From contig CAMPDV010000376.1 of the NCBI GenBank assembly GCA_946699065.1, positions 186,001-250,000 of the forward strand: a stretch of DNA of 64,000 nucleotides, in the 5' to 3' direction. Source of the DNA: Loxodes magnus (taxonomy: Eukaryota > Ciliophora > Karyorelictea > Loxodida > Loxodidae). The notes under the pieces are model-generated. The model was not told the origin of the DNA. It did no database searches and saw only the letters and a list, made by a program, of their open reading frames with translations. Positions 11,458 through 23,583 of the stretch are shown piece after piece. The position numbers and the translations under genes were made by a program. Every line of letters starts with the position of its first letter. The stretch's first letter is position 1.

Positions 11458-12955
11458 TTTATAATATTTTAAAAGTAGAAATTATAATATCTAAGAATAT
11501 AAAAGATTAAATAAAATGTCTATTATAACTAATTATTTATCTATTCATATTAGACACTTACTATCTAAATCTACAATAAACTACTAATTATACTACTATT
11601 TTATTTATTACTATCAACTATTAAGTTAATAGCACCTCATTTAAGACTATTTATCACTTCAATTTCATTAAAAGTAATTTTAATTCACGCTAACGAACTA
11701 TATCTAAATACTTCTAATCAATACATCTGCTATTGTCGTTTATCTGATATTTTGTTTCATATATGATACAATTAGACTTTGAGATATTGCTTTGAATATC
11801 CTTATTGATCCTTCTTTTCATTAACCAAGAAAGAGTAGAAATAACTAAGAGATTTGCTTATCTTTTTTGCATAAAAAATAAAAAAAATAAGCTTCGCGTT
11901 ATGTAGTCTTGCTTTTTATATTTGGTGTAAGAGTAGATATTTCAGCAAAACGAAAATTAAGTTATGAGCTATTAAATTAATAAAAGAGATTCTAAGAAGA
12001 AAGCTATTCATGCAGAACATAAATAGGAAATAGAACAAATCTCACTAACTTCTTTACATAAAGAAGAAGAAAAAGAAGATCAGAGAAATTAATGTATTGC
12101 ACTAGTTAATTTAAAGATAAACTAATTTAAAATAAGCAAAATAAAGATTATAATTTTTAGATAAGCTAATACTAGTAAATCTTAAATATTAAGTCTATAA
12201 GCAAATATAGTAAAATAATAATAAATAAATTGATATAAATAAATAATATTCAGATGTCTCTTAAATTACTACCAAGTAATTCTTATTTCAGATTTAAGTT
12301 AATTAATTAGAAACTTTTGTTCCTTATTATTTTTTCATCTAAACTAGCATAAAATGTCAATTATTTATAAAACCTAGAAAAAATTGTTAAGCAATAATAA
12401 TCAAGCACTATATATTTTTAAGGACTCGAAAATAAACCTGATGAAAAATTTAAAAAATCTAAGGAATAAATCAAGTATATAACAGAGGAAGAAAGATTTA
12501 ACATTTTTGAGCTATCTACCTTTCTTATAATTGTGTAAGATCTGGCGAAGTTTTTCTCATTTCGGAATTACTTAAAAAGATAAAAAGAGCCAAAAAATTC
12601 CTAATTGGGTCTAAGATAGTTAAGTTTCTAAACAATCCATCAAAATTGAACATATAAGGATTATATTAAAATTCTAAGAATTAAAGAAAACTAGTTAGCT
12701 AAAGAAGTGTACAGAGTATAATTATTAAAAACATCAATAATATGAGTAACTACGAAAATCTAATTTTTCATAATTAAGTTCCAAGAGTTCACGAAAATTT
12801 TTAAGATATATAAGGATTAGTTTCCTCTTAAGGATGTTTTAGGAATTAGAGAAATAACAGAGTTTTAATATTTTTAAAAATAGCTTAATTAAAAAATAAA
12901 TCTAAATAAGGTAAGGATAATTCTATAACACAAGCAAGGAGAATCTGAACAATCT
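11458..12955 (+). other. AT-rich spacer with possible decayed LINE sequence
   Basis: Between the start of gene A and the readable LINE C-terminus. A short protein-like run at about 11975-12120 (including K-A-I-H-A-E-H-K-Q-E-I-E-Q) may belong to a degraded LINE open frame, but I find no reverse transcriptase motif. The upstream region of gene A should hold its promoter; I see no distinct motif. Confidence 0.35.
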
Positions 12956-12959
12956 CAAC

Positions 12960-14165
12960 TTTATACTAAAGTAATTAGCTCAGTTTTCAGTTATGGGACA
13001 GAAGTGATCCCATATTGCGAATAATTTGTGGAAAATAAGTGATGGAGCAACTAGAAATAATATAGAGAAGATCTTTACGAACAATCATAGATGCCCCTTT
13101 TTAAGTGCAAAATGAGATGTTAGAACACGAATTGCAGTTTATGAAATTTAAACATTACCTATGAAAAAAACGTTGAGATTAAGAGGCAAATTAATAGGAA
13201 ACAAAGGAAAAAATGTAGACGGATTATTGTTCGACCTAAGTAAAGAAGAGAATTTTATATTTGAATAATACTGCACAGCAATAAAAGAAGAATTAAAAAT
13301 GGAAGACAAAGAAATATTTATAGATAATGGTAATAACAATTAAAAAGGAAAGAAAAACATTAATCGTGCAATATGAGAATATATAGTATATGTAGAAGAT
13401 AGAAAAAGTATGGAGTAAATGATAACAACATTACAATATAGAAAAACATGATTTGATGAATATGTAATAGGAACACCCAACTACCTGAGATATAATAAAA
13501 ATAGAAAAGAAGAAATATGTTACCTATTTAGAATAAGAACGAGATGTAATGAGATCTAGGATTGCTTAAAAGAAATACACCTAGTTATGACAAGTCAATG
13601 CCCTTTCTGTAACAATGCAAGAGAAAACGAAAGGCATATCATAGAAAACTGTTTAGAATACAAAGAAGGAAGGTGATAATGTATCTGAAATCTTAGAGCA
13701 ATAGAAGTAGAGAGATAAGGAATGGAACTATTTGATATAATATGAGGTACGGCCAAATTTGAGAAATTCATTAGAACCTAAGAAGAGTAAAAAAGAGTTA
13801 AAGCTGACTTGATAATAAAATATTATATCAAAAATATATTAGAAAAAAAAGAAAAGAGGATATATAGAAAAGAAAATTGAATGAAAAAAGAAATAGGAAA
13901 AGACTATAGAGCAGGAAAAATATAATTTTTATGAGTGTATAAAAGCTTGATCAAGAAGAAAATAATTAGAAATGAAAATTAGTAAGATATGTAAGAAAAA
14001 ATAAATTAAGCTTGCAATAAAGATCTAATAAAGCGTAGATAGATAGAAGACAGAAGAACAAGAGTTAACATTGAGGAAAGTGAGGAAGATATGTAACTAA
14101 TAAGAGAAGAATTTCTATTACCTGAAGGCTTACTTGAAGAAACGGACAGATATTGAGATATGGAA
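12960..14165 (+). CDS. LINE ORF2 C-terminal region with Zn-finger, 5'-truncated
   Basis: One frame stays readable for about 400 codons. It contains a post-RT thumb-like region, an R-I-R-T-R-C-N-E-I segment, then a cysteine motif C-P-F-C-N-N-A-R-E-N-E-R-H-I-I-E-N-C, the C-X2-C...H-X4-C finger typical of the C-terminus of R2/CRE-like and other non-LTR reverse transcriptases. At least eight in-frame TGA codons fit Trp. The reverse transcriptase itself is missing upstream, so this is a 5'-truncated copy, normal for LINEs. It runs into the shared 3' stem-loop tail at 14166. Its frame is intact, suggesting recent insertion. Confidence 0.75.
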
Positions 14166-14222
14166 AGAGCTACGTACTAACGAGGTGTTACGCGCTCTAT
14201 AATTAAATTTATTTATTTATAC
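14166..14222 (+). repeat. LINE 3' end: stem-loop and (TTTA)n tail
   Basis: AGAGC...GCTCT can form a stem around an AACGAG-containing loop. It is followed by ATAATTAAA and TTTA repeats. The same block ends both SINEs on the minus strand (6028-5969 and 37625-37564), with conserved stem and tail and variable loop bases. LINE-encoded reverse transcriptases of this kind recognise the 3' end of their template, so this is the likely mobilisation signal. Confidence 0.8.
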
Positions 14223-14469
14223 AAATATTTTTTAGAGAAGTTTAAGGAAATTCTAGTAAGCTTCATATATCTAAATCTTTATTTTCTAATTATTCTAAAC
14301 TTTTAGATAATTCTATTAAAATAAGAAAAAGCATTCATATAATTCTTAATAAAGTAATAAATAAATAAGATTTTAAAGATTTAATACAAATTAAAGAAAG
14401 TTAGCTATAACCTAAGATTAAAATTTTATATAAGTAAATTATATAAAAATAAATACAAAATTAAGTGTT

Positions 14470-15355
14470 TGACGTTCTTGGAGATGTTTCAATCTCTTTC
14501 CCGCCAGCCTCTAGATTGCTCTAAAGGCTTAATATAAAAGTCTGAAAATCTCTATAACTCTTCTCCTTGCCATGCATGTTGTCCTTTAATTCTTCTTTCT
14601 CCTAGATGCTAGATGTCTTTTTTTCTTGTAGATTTCCCCAAATTTACTACAGTATAATCTTTCTCTTTCTCTTGATAGCTTTATTTGTTATTGCTTTTTC
14701 CTTTTGTTCTCCAACTACTTCTAATAGTTTCAATATTCTTACTTGAAATTGAGAAATTTCTAGCATCTTTTCCATAGATGCTTTTGAGAGTTACAATAGT
14801 AACATCTTTTTGATTGTCGTTTAGATTTAAATCTTAGTTATTTTCACCTTCAATTATCATTGGATCATTCCTTTATTCTTTCGTTTCCATTTAAAGCTGC
14901 AATATGCACTGATTTTCTTCTATTTTTTCTAATTTACTGATCAGTTCTTTCTGCTTCTATTGTTAGTTTTGAGATTAACTGCTCTAGTCTTGTTATATAT
15001 TTCAAAATGTGTTAAGGTCTCTTTCTTAGGTTATGAGTCTCGATTCTATTTCCTCTGTAAGTTCAAGTTTTTCCATTAACTTCTTATTGTCTTTCTTCAA
15101 CTTTTTGACCTCTTCCTGGAGGCCAAACACCACTTTAATCAGTTAATCATAGCTTATTTACTATTATGTTGTGAGATTCGAGACTTCCGAGCGCATAATA
15201 TTCTTAGCCTATTTCCTAGGCTTTTCTTCAGATGCGGGAGATTCATCCTGATAGATGACCTTTTTGATCCTCTTTTCCTGGTCCTAGCCTTTCAAGGATG
15301 TCGTTAATTCCTACTTTTTAGGAGCCACAAAGAATCCTGGTTTGAATCCTGACAT
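14470..15355 (-). pseudogene. LINE ORF1/gag-like protein with CCHC knuckle, one frameshift
   Basis: The frame starts M-S-G-F-K-P-G-F-F-V-A-P-K-K and continues through a basic N-terminus and a long Lys/Glu/Gln-rich coiled-coil-like segment. Near 14830 the reading shifts by one base into a frame with a zinc knuckle K-R-C-Y-Y-C-N-S-Q-K-H-L-W-K-R-C (about 14764-14804), followed by basic sequence to about 14470. The knuckle closely resembles that of the ORF1 at 31.65-32.66 kb (C-Y-I-C-N-S-T-W-H-L-W-Q-K-C), so both belong to one LINE clade. It faces the LINE fragment at 13-14 kb and so comes from a different copy. Confidence 0.7.
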
Positions 15356-15359
15356 CTTT

Positions 15360-16590
15360 TTTTAAAGTAAATTGTATAAAATATTTATTTATAAGAGACA
15401 AATAATTAGGTTTTAGCATTTTTATATATAATAATAGCATATATAATTATTTGACTGCTATTTTAAATCCTACTTTTAATAACTTTGAAACTAGAAAGAG
15501 AATTTAGTTAGAGATAATAGAAAGTTAATTTAATTTCTAAAAGTTATACTGAAGATTTATATAAAGATAGTTATAAATTAGATAGAAAATAAAAGATAAT
15601 TACTAAAATATTTAAGTTTGCTTCATTACTATGTTTTTAAATATATATTGCATAATAAATTTTATACATTCAAAAAGCTTATATCCAAATATATAATCAG
15701 CTTACTATGTTAATTTTTTTAAATCAACACTATTAAGCTTTTGAGACTTAAACATCATCAATTCTATAATAAATATTTAATTAATTTTTATCTAAAATAT
15801 CAAATTTCTTTCTTTTAATAAAAAGTAGAAATAAATAATGAAAAAGCCATAATTAGTATAAAGAGGGTAAATTAAATCTATTATGGTGAATAAGAGAAAT
15901 TATAGCGTAAATAGTAATAATTGACCAACTTAAGTTAAATTTATTTTGATATTATTAAGGTATTCTGAAAATAAATAAGCATTTTTATAAATAAATAAGC
16001 AAATTATTATTAATAAATTAAATTTTAAAGTTAGTTTAGATTAAATAAAGATAAGAAACTTATTATATGTTTTTGCTCATAATTAGCTAATAATTGATAA
16101 AAATCAAAATCTTCTAATAGCATCTCTCAAATTACATAGTGTCTATAAAATATTGATTAATAAAACTACATTTGGTATCTTCAAATCTTAATTCTAAAAT
16201 ATAACTTTCATCCGATTCAATTCAAGTTTTTCAGTCTATGATTGTTATTTATGATTTATGATTTATTCAATAACTTAATATATTCATTTCTAAAAACTAT
16301 GAAACAAAAATTTGAAAATAGAAGCAAATTAGAATGTCAATGCACTAAGAAAAATAAATTAATAAAAGCTAAATTTTAGTGAAAGTAAACTATTTTTATA
16401 AACCTTTTTTTACTTATTTTAGTATCTTATTACATAAATCTTAATAGCTATTTCATTTATTATTTTTTTCATTAAAAGCTTAGATAGTGTAAGTATTTTT
16501 AATATACTCATATATCTTTAAAAAATTCTAAGAAATAAGCACTCTTAAAAGCCTCAAATTAGAAATAAATAAAAAGAAATTGACTAATTA
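15360..16590. other. AT-rich spacer, no gene seen
   Basis: Low-complexity A/T sequence near the centre of the palindrome (about 15.1 kb). I see no conserved motif, RNA gene or reading frame with protein-like composition. It contains the 5' side of the ORF1 fragment at 14470-15355. Confidence 0.5.
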
Positions 16591-16595
16591 ATTTG

Positions 16596-16890
16596 TTATA
16601 AAGGTAATAAAATTTTGAGATATATTTCTAATGCTTTAGTTTGATGTAATTTCTTATTCAGAATAATCTTGAAATAGTTAATAATATGAACAGTAACACT
16701 TGCATACATAAAGGAAAAGGATTTATATATTGTAATAACTATGTTGCTATAAACAATCTCCTTAATATTAATCAATTTGCATAATTCAAAGTTCACTATA
16801 TCTAAAGATTTACTGATTATACCATTACGATAAATTTTCTCATTAACAAAATCCTCTATTTTGACATAATTATCTAAAAAATGTATAAAA
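16596..16890 (-). CDS. Hypothetical ORF fragment
   Basis: A frame with protein-like composition (K-I-E-D-F-V-N-E-K-I-Y-R-N-G-I-I-S-K-S-L) runs about 95 codons, with no standard stop over the last 66. I recognise no family. It lies back to back with the decayed reverse transcriptase to its right and may be part of another transposon remnant. Confidence 0.3.
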
Positions 16891-17049
16891 TTAATAGAGT
16901 GGCAAGACCCAATTGACAGATAGAAATATTAGGAATTTTTTTTAAACTTATAATGAATTTTTTCAAGTTGATATAGATAATTTAGAGGATTAATACTAAT
17001 GTATTAAACATAGTATATAAGATCAAGAAGACAAAAGATTAAATTCATT

Positions 17050-18060
17050 TATTCCAGATTTGAATATAATAAACTTACAAAAGACTTCACAAAGAAATAA
17101 ATTGAAGCAAAAAGAGTTAATTAAGTGTATAAAGAAACTCACACGTAATTTGGGAGAATTAATTAACAAGTAATTAACCTTCGTAATTCATCCATTATGC
17201 TATGAAAAAAATTTAAAACAAAATCTATGAAAATAAAGCAAAGAAGAAATTCATTTTCTCAATGAAAATCGCAAAGATATGTTTTCACAAGCTAAAAAAT
17301 TCTAGCCATAGACAAAGGAATAAAATGAGATTTAACCAAGAGAAATAAGAAAATTTAGTGTTAAATAGACATTTAAACTTGACAAAAATAAATTAAATTT
17401 AACAACCGAAGAATAAATCAAATAAATAAAAATAATTAAGAACTTATTAACTAGCAATTATCATACTTATGAGGTTTCGAACTTTTCAATTTAAAAGAAA
17501 TTTAAGAAATTCTAAAAGAAATCCCAATTGTAAATCGGCAGGTCCAGATTGAATGAAGGATGAGCTGTTGAATTATGTAAGATATAGTCTTATTATGATA
17601 CTTCACTCTTTTCTAAATAATATGCTTAAACTTGGAGAATTCCCGATGAACTAAATAATTCAGTCATAATTCCAAAAGGTAATAGAGACAAATGATAAAT
17701 TGGCATCCAGATTCATTAATAAATTCAATACTGAAGTTGTTTGATAAAGCTCTAAGGAAAAGATTATTACAATATATTTTACTAAAGAAACTTTATTCTC
17801 CCAAACTAAACTAGATTTATGAAAAATAACAAAACAACTTAGGAGATCTAGCTAATATAATAAATTATAGATTTATTACAAAAATAAGCCAAATAATCAA
17901 ATAATAGTAACTTTGATTGACGAAGAGAAAATGCTTGATTCAATAAAAAAAAGTAGCCGATCTCTTAGCTTATTTTTAATCTTTCATAGAAAGCAAGTAG
18001 ATATGCAAAAAAAGCTATCGAGATTAAAGCTTTCAGGTAAATTGGAGCTTTTAAGAATCT
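17050..18060 (+). pseudogene. Decayed LINE reverse transcriptase fragment
   Basis: A segment at about 17500-17650 reads E-I-P-N-C-K-S-A-G-P-D-W-M-K-D-E-L-L-N, the 'K-S-P-G-P-D-G' motif before the fingers of non-LTR reverse transcriptases, then an F-L-N-N-M-L-K-L-G-E-F-P block. After one frame change comes S-V-I-I-P-K-G-N-R-D-K-W, and in a further frame W-H-P-D-S-L-I-N-S-I-L-K-L-F-D-K, matching the usual V-P-K-G...W-R-P-I-S-L...K-L-F-E-K order. At least two frameshifts and no catalytic Y-A-D-D block show it is dead. It is too far from, and in the wrong order relative to, the C-terminal piece at 13-14 kb to be the same copy. Confidence 0.7.
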
Positions 18061-18363
18061 AATTTTCTTATAAGCGACAACATAAAGGCTATTGACTACA
18101 AATATATTGGTATAGTCCTTAGTTATTTTAATATTCCTTTTATAGTATTTTAGAATTTATCTACTTAATAGCCTAAATAAGTTCTAGCTATCTTTATTTA
18201 TTTTAGTGATATAATACTGTAGCATACATTAGTATATCTCTTATTGACTCTTATTTATAGTCTTTTACTAGAATAGATAGAATATTAATATAAGAGGCCA
18301 TTTTGTTTCATATTTTAAGTATAATGGATTTATATTTAAATTTGTACATTCAAAAATAATAAA

Positions 18364-21300
18364 ATGCTGACTGGGGATCGCAATTCAAATTGCTTAATTT
18401 TCGGTTAAGTTCTTGGAAACTGTCAAGGTTTTCAGTCTTAAAGCTAATTCTATGGCTTTTTAAAATCTCATGATCTTTTAATCTAATAAGACTAGCAAAT
18501 TTAATTGGATACGAAATTTAAAGATTAAAAGATACTCCAAAAAGTCAAGTGATATATTTAAAGCAGTCTTATAAATAAATCAAGTTATAAGGGGTTTAAT
18601 AAGTTAAAAGCTTAGCCTAATTTATCGGACAAGTAAACTTTCAGAAAAACAACAGAATTCTCTTTATGGTGCTATTAAGGTAATAAAATGTGAAGCTTGA
18701 TTTAAAACTACCCCTATAAAGTTAACTCAGAAGCACTAGATGCTATAAAGTGTTAGGATAAAGAAACAAATTCTTTTGAAGAAAGCCTTTAGATTAATTC
18801 TAGTTTAAGTTCTATGCTGATCAAATAAAATTTAAACTTTAAATTTTAGTAAAAAATGAAGCTAAAAGGAGGAGGTTGTGGAAGTGGGAAGGGAAATGAT
18901 GTTTCTAAATCTTAAAAATAAAAACCTTAAAGCTCTTAGCTAAATTAGTAAGTATCAAACTAAGAAAATGCTAATAAGGTTGAGGAAGGTATAGGATTTT
19001 TAGAAACAAAAGACTAAAAGATATATCAAGAAGGATTATAACTCTTACAAGAAGGCTTAAATTAATAGAAGATGGAACTAATTCTACAAGGAATTTAAAC
19101 TATTAAGAAAAATAAATTTAGACATATAAATGATCCTTTGGTTCTCATAAATCAATTTATCGACATTTTCTCCCATAAGTATACTGAAGGTTGGCATTAG
19201 CTATTGAAAGAGTAACTTGTATAAAATCTTCCTGAGTTATTGGATATGCTGCTTTTGAAGAACTAGAACAAAGAATTCTTCATAGATGAAAAAACAAAGG
19301 GAGATCTTATTCTAAAACTAAATGCCGGTTTAAAGTTAATAAATAAAAAAAAAATAGGAAGTCCAGAGTTAGATTTTTACTTAAGGTATAGTTTAATGAT
19401 CTTGGAGAATATTCCAGACAACAAAGATCCTGATTACTTTAGTTTATTTTGTAAGATTTTAAAAGTTGCATAATGGGCAGTTGCCTTATCGTTCGGAGTT
19501 GGAGCAATAGATACTGAGGCGATCTCCATAATAAAGGATTTCATTGTATGAGGAACTGAATAAATTAATAAAAAAATTCACCTTAAAAAAATAGTTAGAA
19601 TAAGATTCTTAGATGCTCTTACATATGACTTAGTAATGTAATAATAGTAAGTAACGTTTGAACAATTTAAAAGTATCGTATTAAAAGAAAAGCAAGATTT
19701 AAAATTTAGATCTTGTTATCTTTTAAAACTCATGATTAAAAATCCTAAAGCTAGCTAAGAATTAGTTGAGGATTCTTGTCGACTTTTAGAATAATTATGT
19801 GATAATGAAGATTGGTAGGTTCGATACTATGCTTTGAAATCATTATTAGAACTAAGTATTGAAGAAAACAAAAAAGCTAGTGAAACCAAAGAAAGAATAT
19901 TTAAACAAAAAATTGAGAATTTAAACTTAAACGATAAGGAGTAATATATAATAATAGAGCTACTAACTAACCATGAACATGTTACTTAAATAACACATAT
20001 TATGAAAGAAAATTGACTAGCACTTAAGGGAATGAGCAGCAAAATATATTAAAACATGATAAGATATTTGAAAGATGAAATTTAAGATAAATAGTAATAT
20101 TACATTAGTTTATTATGTGCTAATAATCCTAACTCTAAAGATTAAAATAATCTCGAAGAAGAAATTTAGAAATTCTTGGACAATGATCAAAAAGCAGGCT
20201 TATTACTTCTGGGAGATTCAGGCTCAGGCAAATCTCTATTCATGAAAATTTTAGCCTTAAAGTATCTTGAGTAAAAACACGAATATTTAGCTATATACGT
20301 AAATCTTCCAACTATCAAAAATATTGAAAATAATTTAGTAGAATCTGCTTTAGATAAATATAAAATTAAAGAGAACGAAAGCTTGATGTTTAGAAAAATA
20401 TTGTTCCTTTTTGATGCGTATGATGAATTAGGATAATTTAAGGCTATAATCTCTACTAACGAAATTAATAGTAAATATCCTTATGCAAAATATATAATTA
20501 CATGTCGAATCAATTATGCTTTAACAGTTTAAAATTATAAAAATTTCTTTTCACCTTACAGAGATTAAAAAGCGTAAACATAATAATTGGAATAATTATA
20601 TCTAAAGCCTTTTGACCCTAAATAAATAGAATAATATATAAAGCTAATCATAAAGAAATAAAATAAAGAGTAAAATCTAAATTCAAATCAAAATGAGAAT
20701 GAAAAGTTGAAATGAGAAGAAGAAAGGGTAAAAGAATATATGAGTATCATCTAAAGTATTCAGGGTTTAATGGAAATTTTAAATAATCCTTTTATGTTAT
20801 TTATATGTATGAATGAAGAGGAAATAATAAAGTATTTGAGGAGTGGAATCGACAAAAAAGTGTAAAAGGCAAAGATTTATGAGATGTTCATAAATAAATG
20901 AAATTAAAAAACAGAGGGAAAGTTGGAGAATATAGGCTATGACATTTAAAAAATCGGAGATTATTTAGAGACTTTCGAAGAAATATAAATAGAGGCATCA
21001 TGGTAATTATTATTTGGTTAGGTAAACTGGGAAGGGTTTAAAAAAACAAATATAGAATGAATAAAGAAAATAACTGATAAATCCAACCACATAGGATGTT
21101 TGATATAGATAAAAGAGGAAAATGGCGCTAAGAGGTTTGAGTTTATACATGCTTCGATAAGGGATTACTATGTGGCAAGGAATATAGTAAATTTAGTATT
21201 AAATCTGCAAAATAGCATACATTCTATAAAAGATCACAATATAAATAAGTATTCCATAGTGGAAATTAAAGAAATCTAGTAATTTATAAGGGAGTTCGAT

Positions 21301-23583
21301 AGTCCAACTTAAGTCCAATAAAATTTGTTGGAGATAGTGACGTGGACAAGATCCAATGAATCTTTATAAAGGGTGGGTGCTAACTGTATAACTATATTGA
21401 ATTGAATGGATTATCAGTTTACGTAGCTGACTGATCTTCAGAATATCTAAGTGCCTGGGGCGGATTTGAGTGATTCGGTGTTTGATGGTTGTGATATGAA
21501 TGGTGCTAATTTATCAAAGGTGAATTTTAGGGGAGCATGGTTGAGGAATTGTAAATTCAATGGTGCAAATATGAGTGAGGTTAATTTTGGTTAAATGCCA
21601 ACCATAGTTGGTCATACTGATTGGGTTATTTCTCTGGTATTATCAAATGACGACAAGTATTTAATATCGGGAAGTAGTGATAGAACAATAAGGATATGGG
21701 ACATGTAAACTTATGAGCTCATAAGAACATTAGAGGGTCATACTGATACTGTAACTTATCTAGTATTATCAAATGACGACAAGTATTTAATATCTGGAAG
21801 TGAGGATAAAACAATAAGGATATGGGACATGTAAACTTATGAGTTCGTAAGAACATTATAGGGTCATACTGATATTGTTGAATCTCTGGTATTATCAAGT
21901 GACGACAAGTATTTAATATCGGGAAGTAGTGATAAAAAAATAAAGATATGGTACATGTAAACTTATGAGCTCATAAGAACATTAGAGGGTCATGCTGAAT
22001 CTGTTACTTCTCTGATATTATCAAGTGACGACAAGTATTTAATATCTGGAAGTCGTGATAAAAGAATAAGAATATGAGATATGTAAACATATGAGCTCAT
22101 AAAAACATTAGAGGGTCATACTGAAACTGTAACTTATATGGTATTATTAAATGACGACAAGTATTTAATATCTGGAAGTGCATATCCTGAAAATGCAATA
22201 AAGATATGGGACATGTAAACTTATGAGCTCATAAGAACATTAGAGGGTCATACTGAATCTGTTGAATCTCTGGTATTATCTAGTGACGACAAGTATTTAA
22301 TATCTGGAAGTGGTGATACAACAATTAGAATATGGGACATGTAAACTTATGAGCTCATAAGAACATTATAGGGTCATACTGAATCTGTTGAATCTCTGGT
22401 ATTATCAAATGACGACAAGTATTTAATATCTGGAAGTGGTGATACAACAATTAGAATATGGGACATGTAGGTAGATAATCTTACTAAGCCTCTATAAAGA
22501 CATACTGAATCTGTTACTTCTCTGGTATTATCAAGTGACGACAAGTATTTAATATCGGGAAGTAGTGATAAAAGAATAAAGATATGGGACATGTAAACTT
22601 ATGAGTTCATAAGAACATTATAGGGTCACACTGATACTGTAACTTCTCTGGTATTATCAAGTGACGACAAATATTTAATATCGGGAAGTCGTGATAGAAC
22701 AATAAGGATATGGGACATGTAAACTTATGAGCTCATAAAAACATTAGAGGGTCATTCAGATACTGTAACTTATCTGGTATTATCAAGTGACGACAAGTAT
22801 TTAATATCTGGAAGTCGTGATAGAACAATAAGGATATGGGACATGTAAACTTATGTGCTCATAAGAACATTAGAGGGTCATACTGATATTGTTGAATCTC
22901 TGGTATTATCTAGTGAAGACAAGTATTTAATATCTGGAAGTTATGATAAAAGAATAAAGATATGGGACATGTAAACTTATGAGCTCATAAGAACATTAGA
23001 GGGTCATACTGAATCTATTACTTCTCTGGTATTATCAAATGATGACAAGTATTTAAAATCGGGAAGTCGTGATAGAACAATAAAGATATGGGACATGTAA
23101 ACATATGAGCTCATAAAAACATTAAAGGGTCATAAATATTCTGTTGAATCTCTGGTGTTATCAAATGACGACAAGTATTTAATATCTGGAAGTGCATATC
23201 CTGAAAATGCAATAAAGATATGGGACATGTAAACTTATGAGCTCATAAGAACATTAGAGGGTCATACTTGGTCTGTTGAGTCTCTGGTATTATCTAGTGA
23301 CGACAAGTATTTAATATCTGGAAGTGGTGATAAAACAATCAAGATTTGGGAGGTAGCAAAGGATAATCGGGATTATCTGTTAAAAAAGATGATGGGAAGG
23401 CATGGTTTGAAGGTGCATTAATGTGAATTTGAGGGAGTGGCAATGGAGTAGATGAATGTGAGACTAATGGGAGACAAGTATCTTTCATTGGAATGAGACT
23501 TGAAAAAATTTTTACAAATAATAATAATTGAATTAATATAAGTAAAGTATTTATTTATTTTATTTTATTTTATATTGTATTGA
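18364..23583 (+). CDS. Gene B: NACHT-pentapeptide-WD40 STAND protein, 14 WD repeats
   Basis: One frame of 1739 codons before TGA 23581-23583; I checked frame by position at nine sites. Residues 1-160 are a novel region conserved with gene A (including Y-G-F-L-K-S-H-D). M-K-L-K-G-G-G-C-G-S-G-K-G lies near 165. Helical repeats with a HEAT-like D-N-E-D-W-Q-V-R-Y-Y-A-L-K-S-L-L-E-L lie near 480-495. NACHT: P-loop G-D-S-G-S-G-K-S at 617-624, Walker B L-F-L-F-D-A-Y-D-E at 680-688, sensor T-C-R at 713-715. Pentapeptide A-D-L-S-D / A-N-L-S-K repeats lie at about 1033-1075. Fourteen WD units (WD motifs at residues 1112 to 1662) follow, 42 residues each except two of 44 with an A-Y-P-E-type insert. The tail to about 1716 is shared with A and C. 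Trp is TGA at several conserved sites. Expected role: NTP-driven oligomerising sensor; ligand unknown. Confidence 0.92.
21610..23360 (+). repeat. Homogenised 126-bp WD40 repeat array in gene B
   Basis: Fourteen tandem units, each close to D-D-K-Y-L-I-S-G-S...T-I-R-I-W-D-M-Q-T-Y-E-L, many almost identical at the DNA level, with variation concentrated at a few positions (after GHT-, and the codons after S-G-S). From first to last WD motif is 1650 bp = 13 steps of 126 plus 12 extra bases, from two units with a 6-base insert. Such near-identical arrays arise by unequal exchange, as in fungal NWD genes. Confidence 0.9.

Noticed and set aside
13148-13339. Minus-strand ORF of 63 aa
   Set aside because: Antisense to the LINE C-terminal frame.
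22374-22592. Standard-code minus-strand ORF of 72 aa with internal repeats
   Set aside because: Antisense shadow of gene B's WD40 array; its repeats are those of the array.
21610-23360. CRISPR-like array
   Set aside because: The regular repeats are 126-bp protein-coding WD40 units with no unique spacers.
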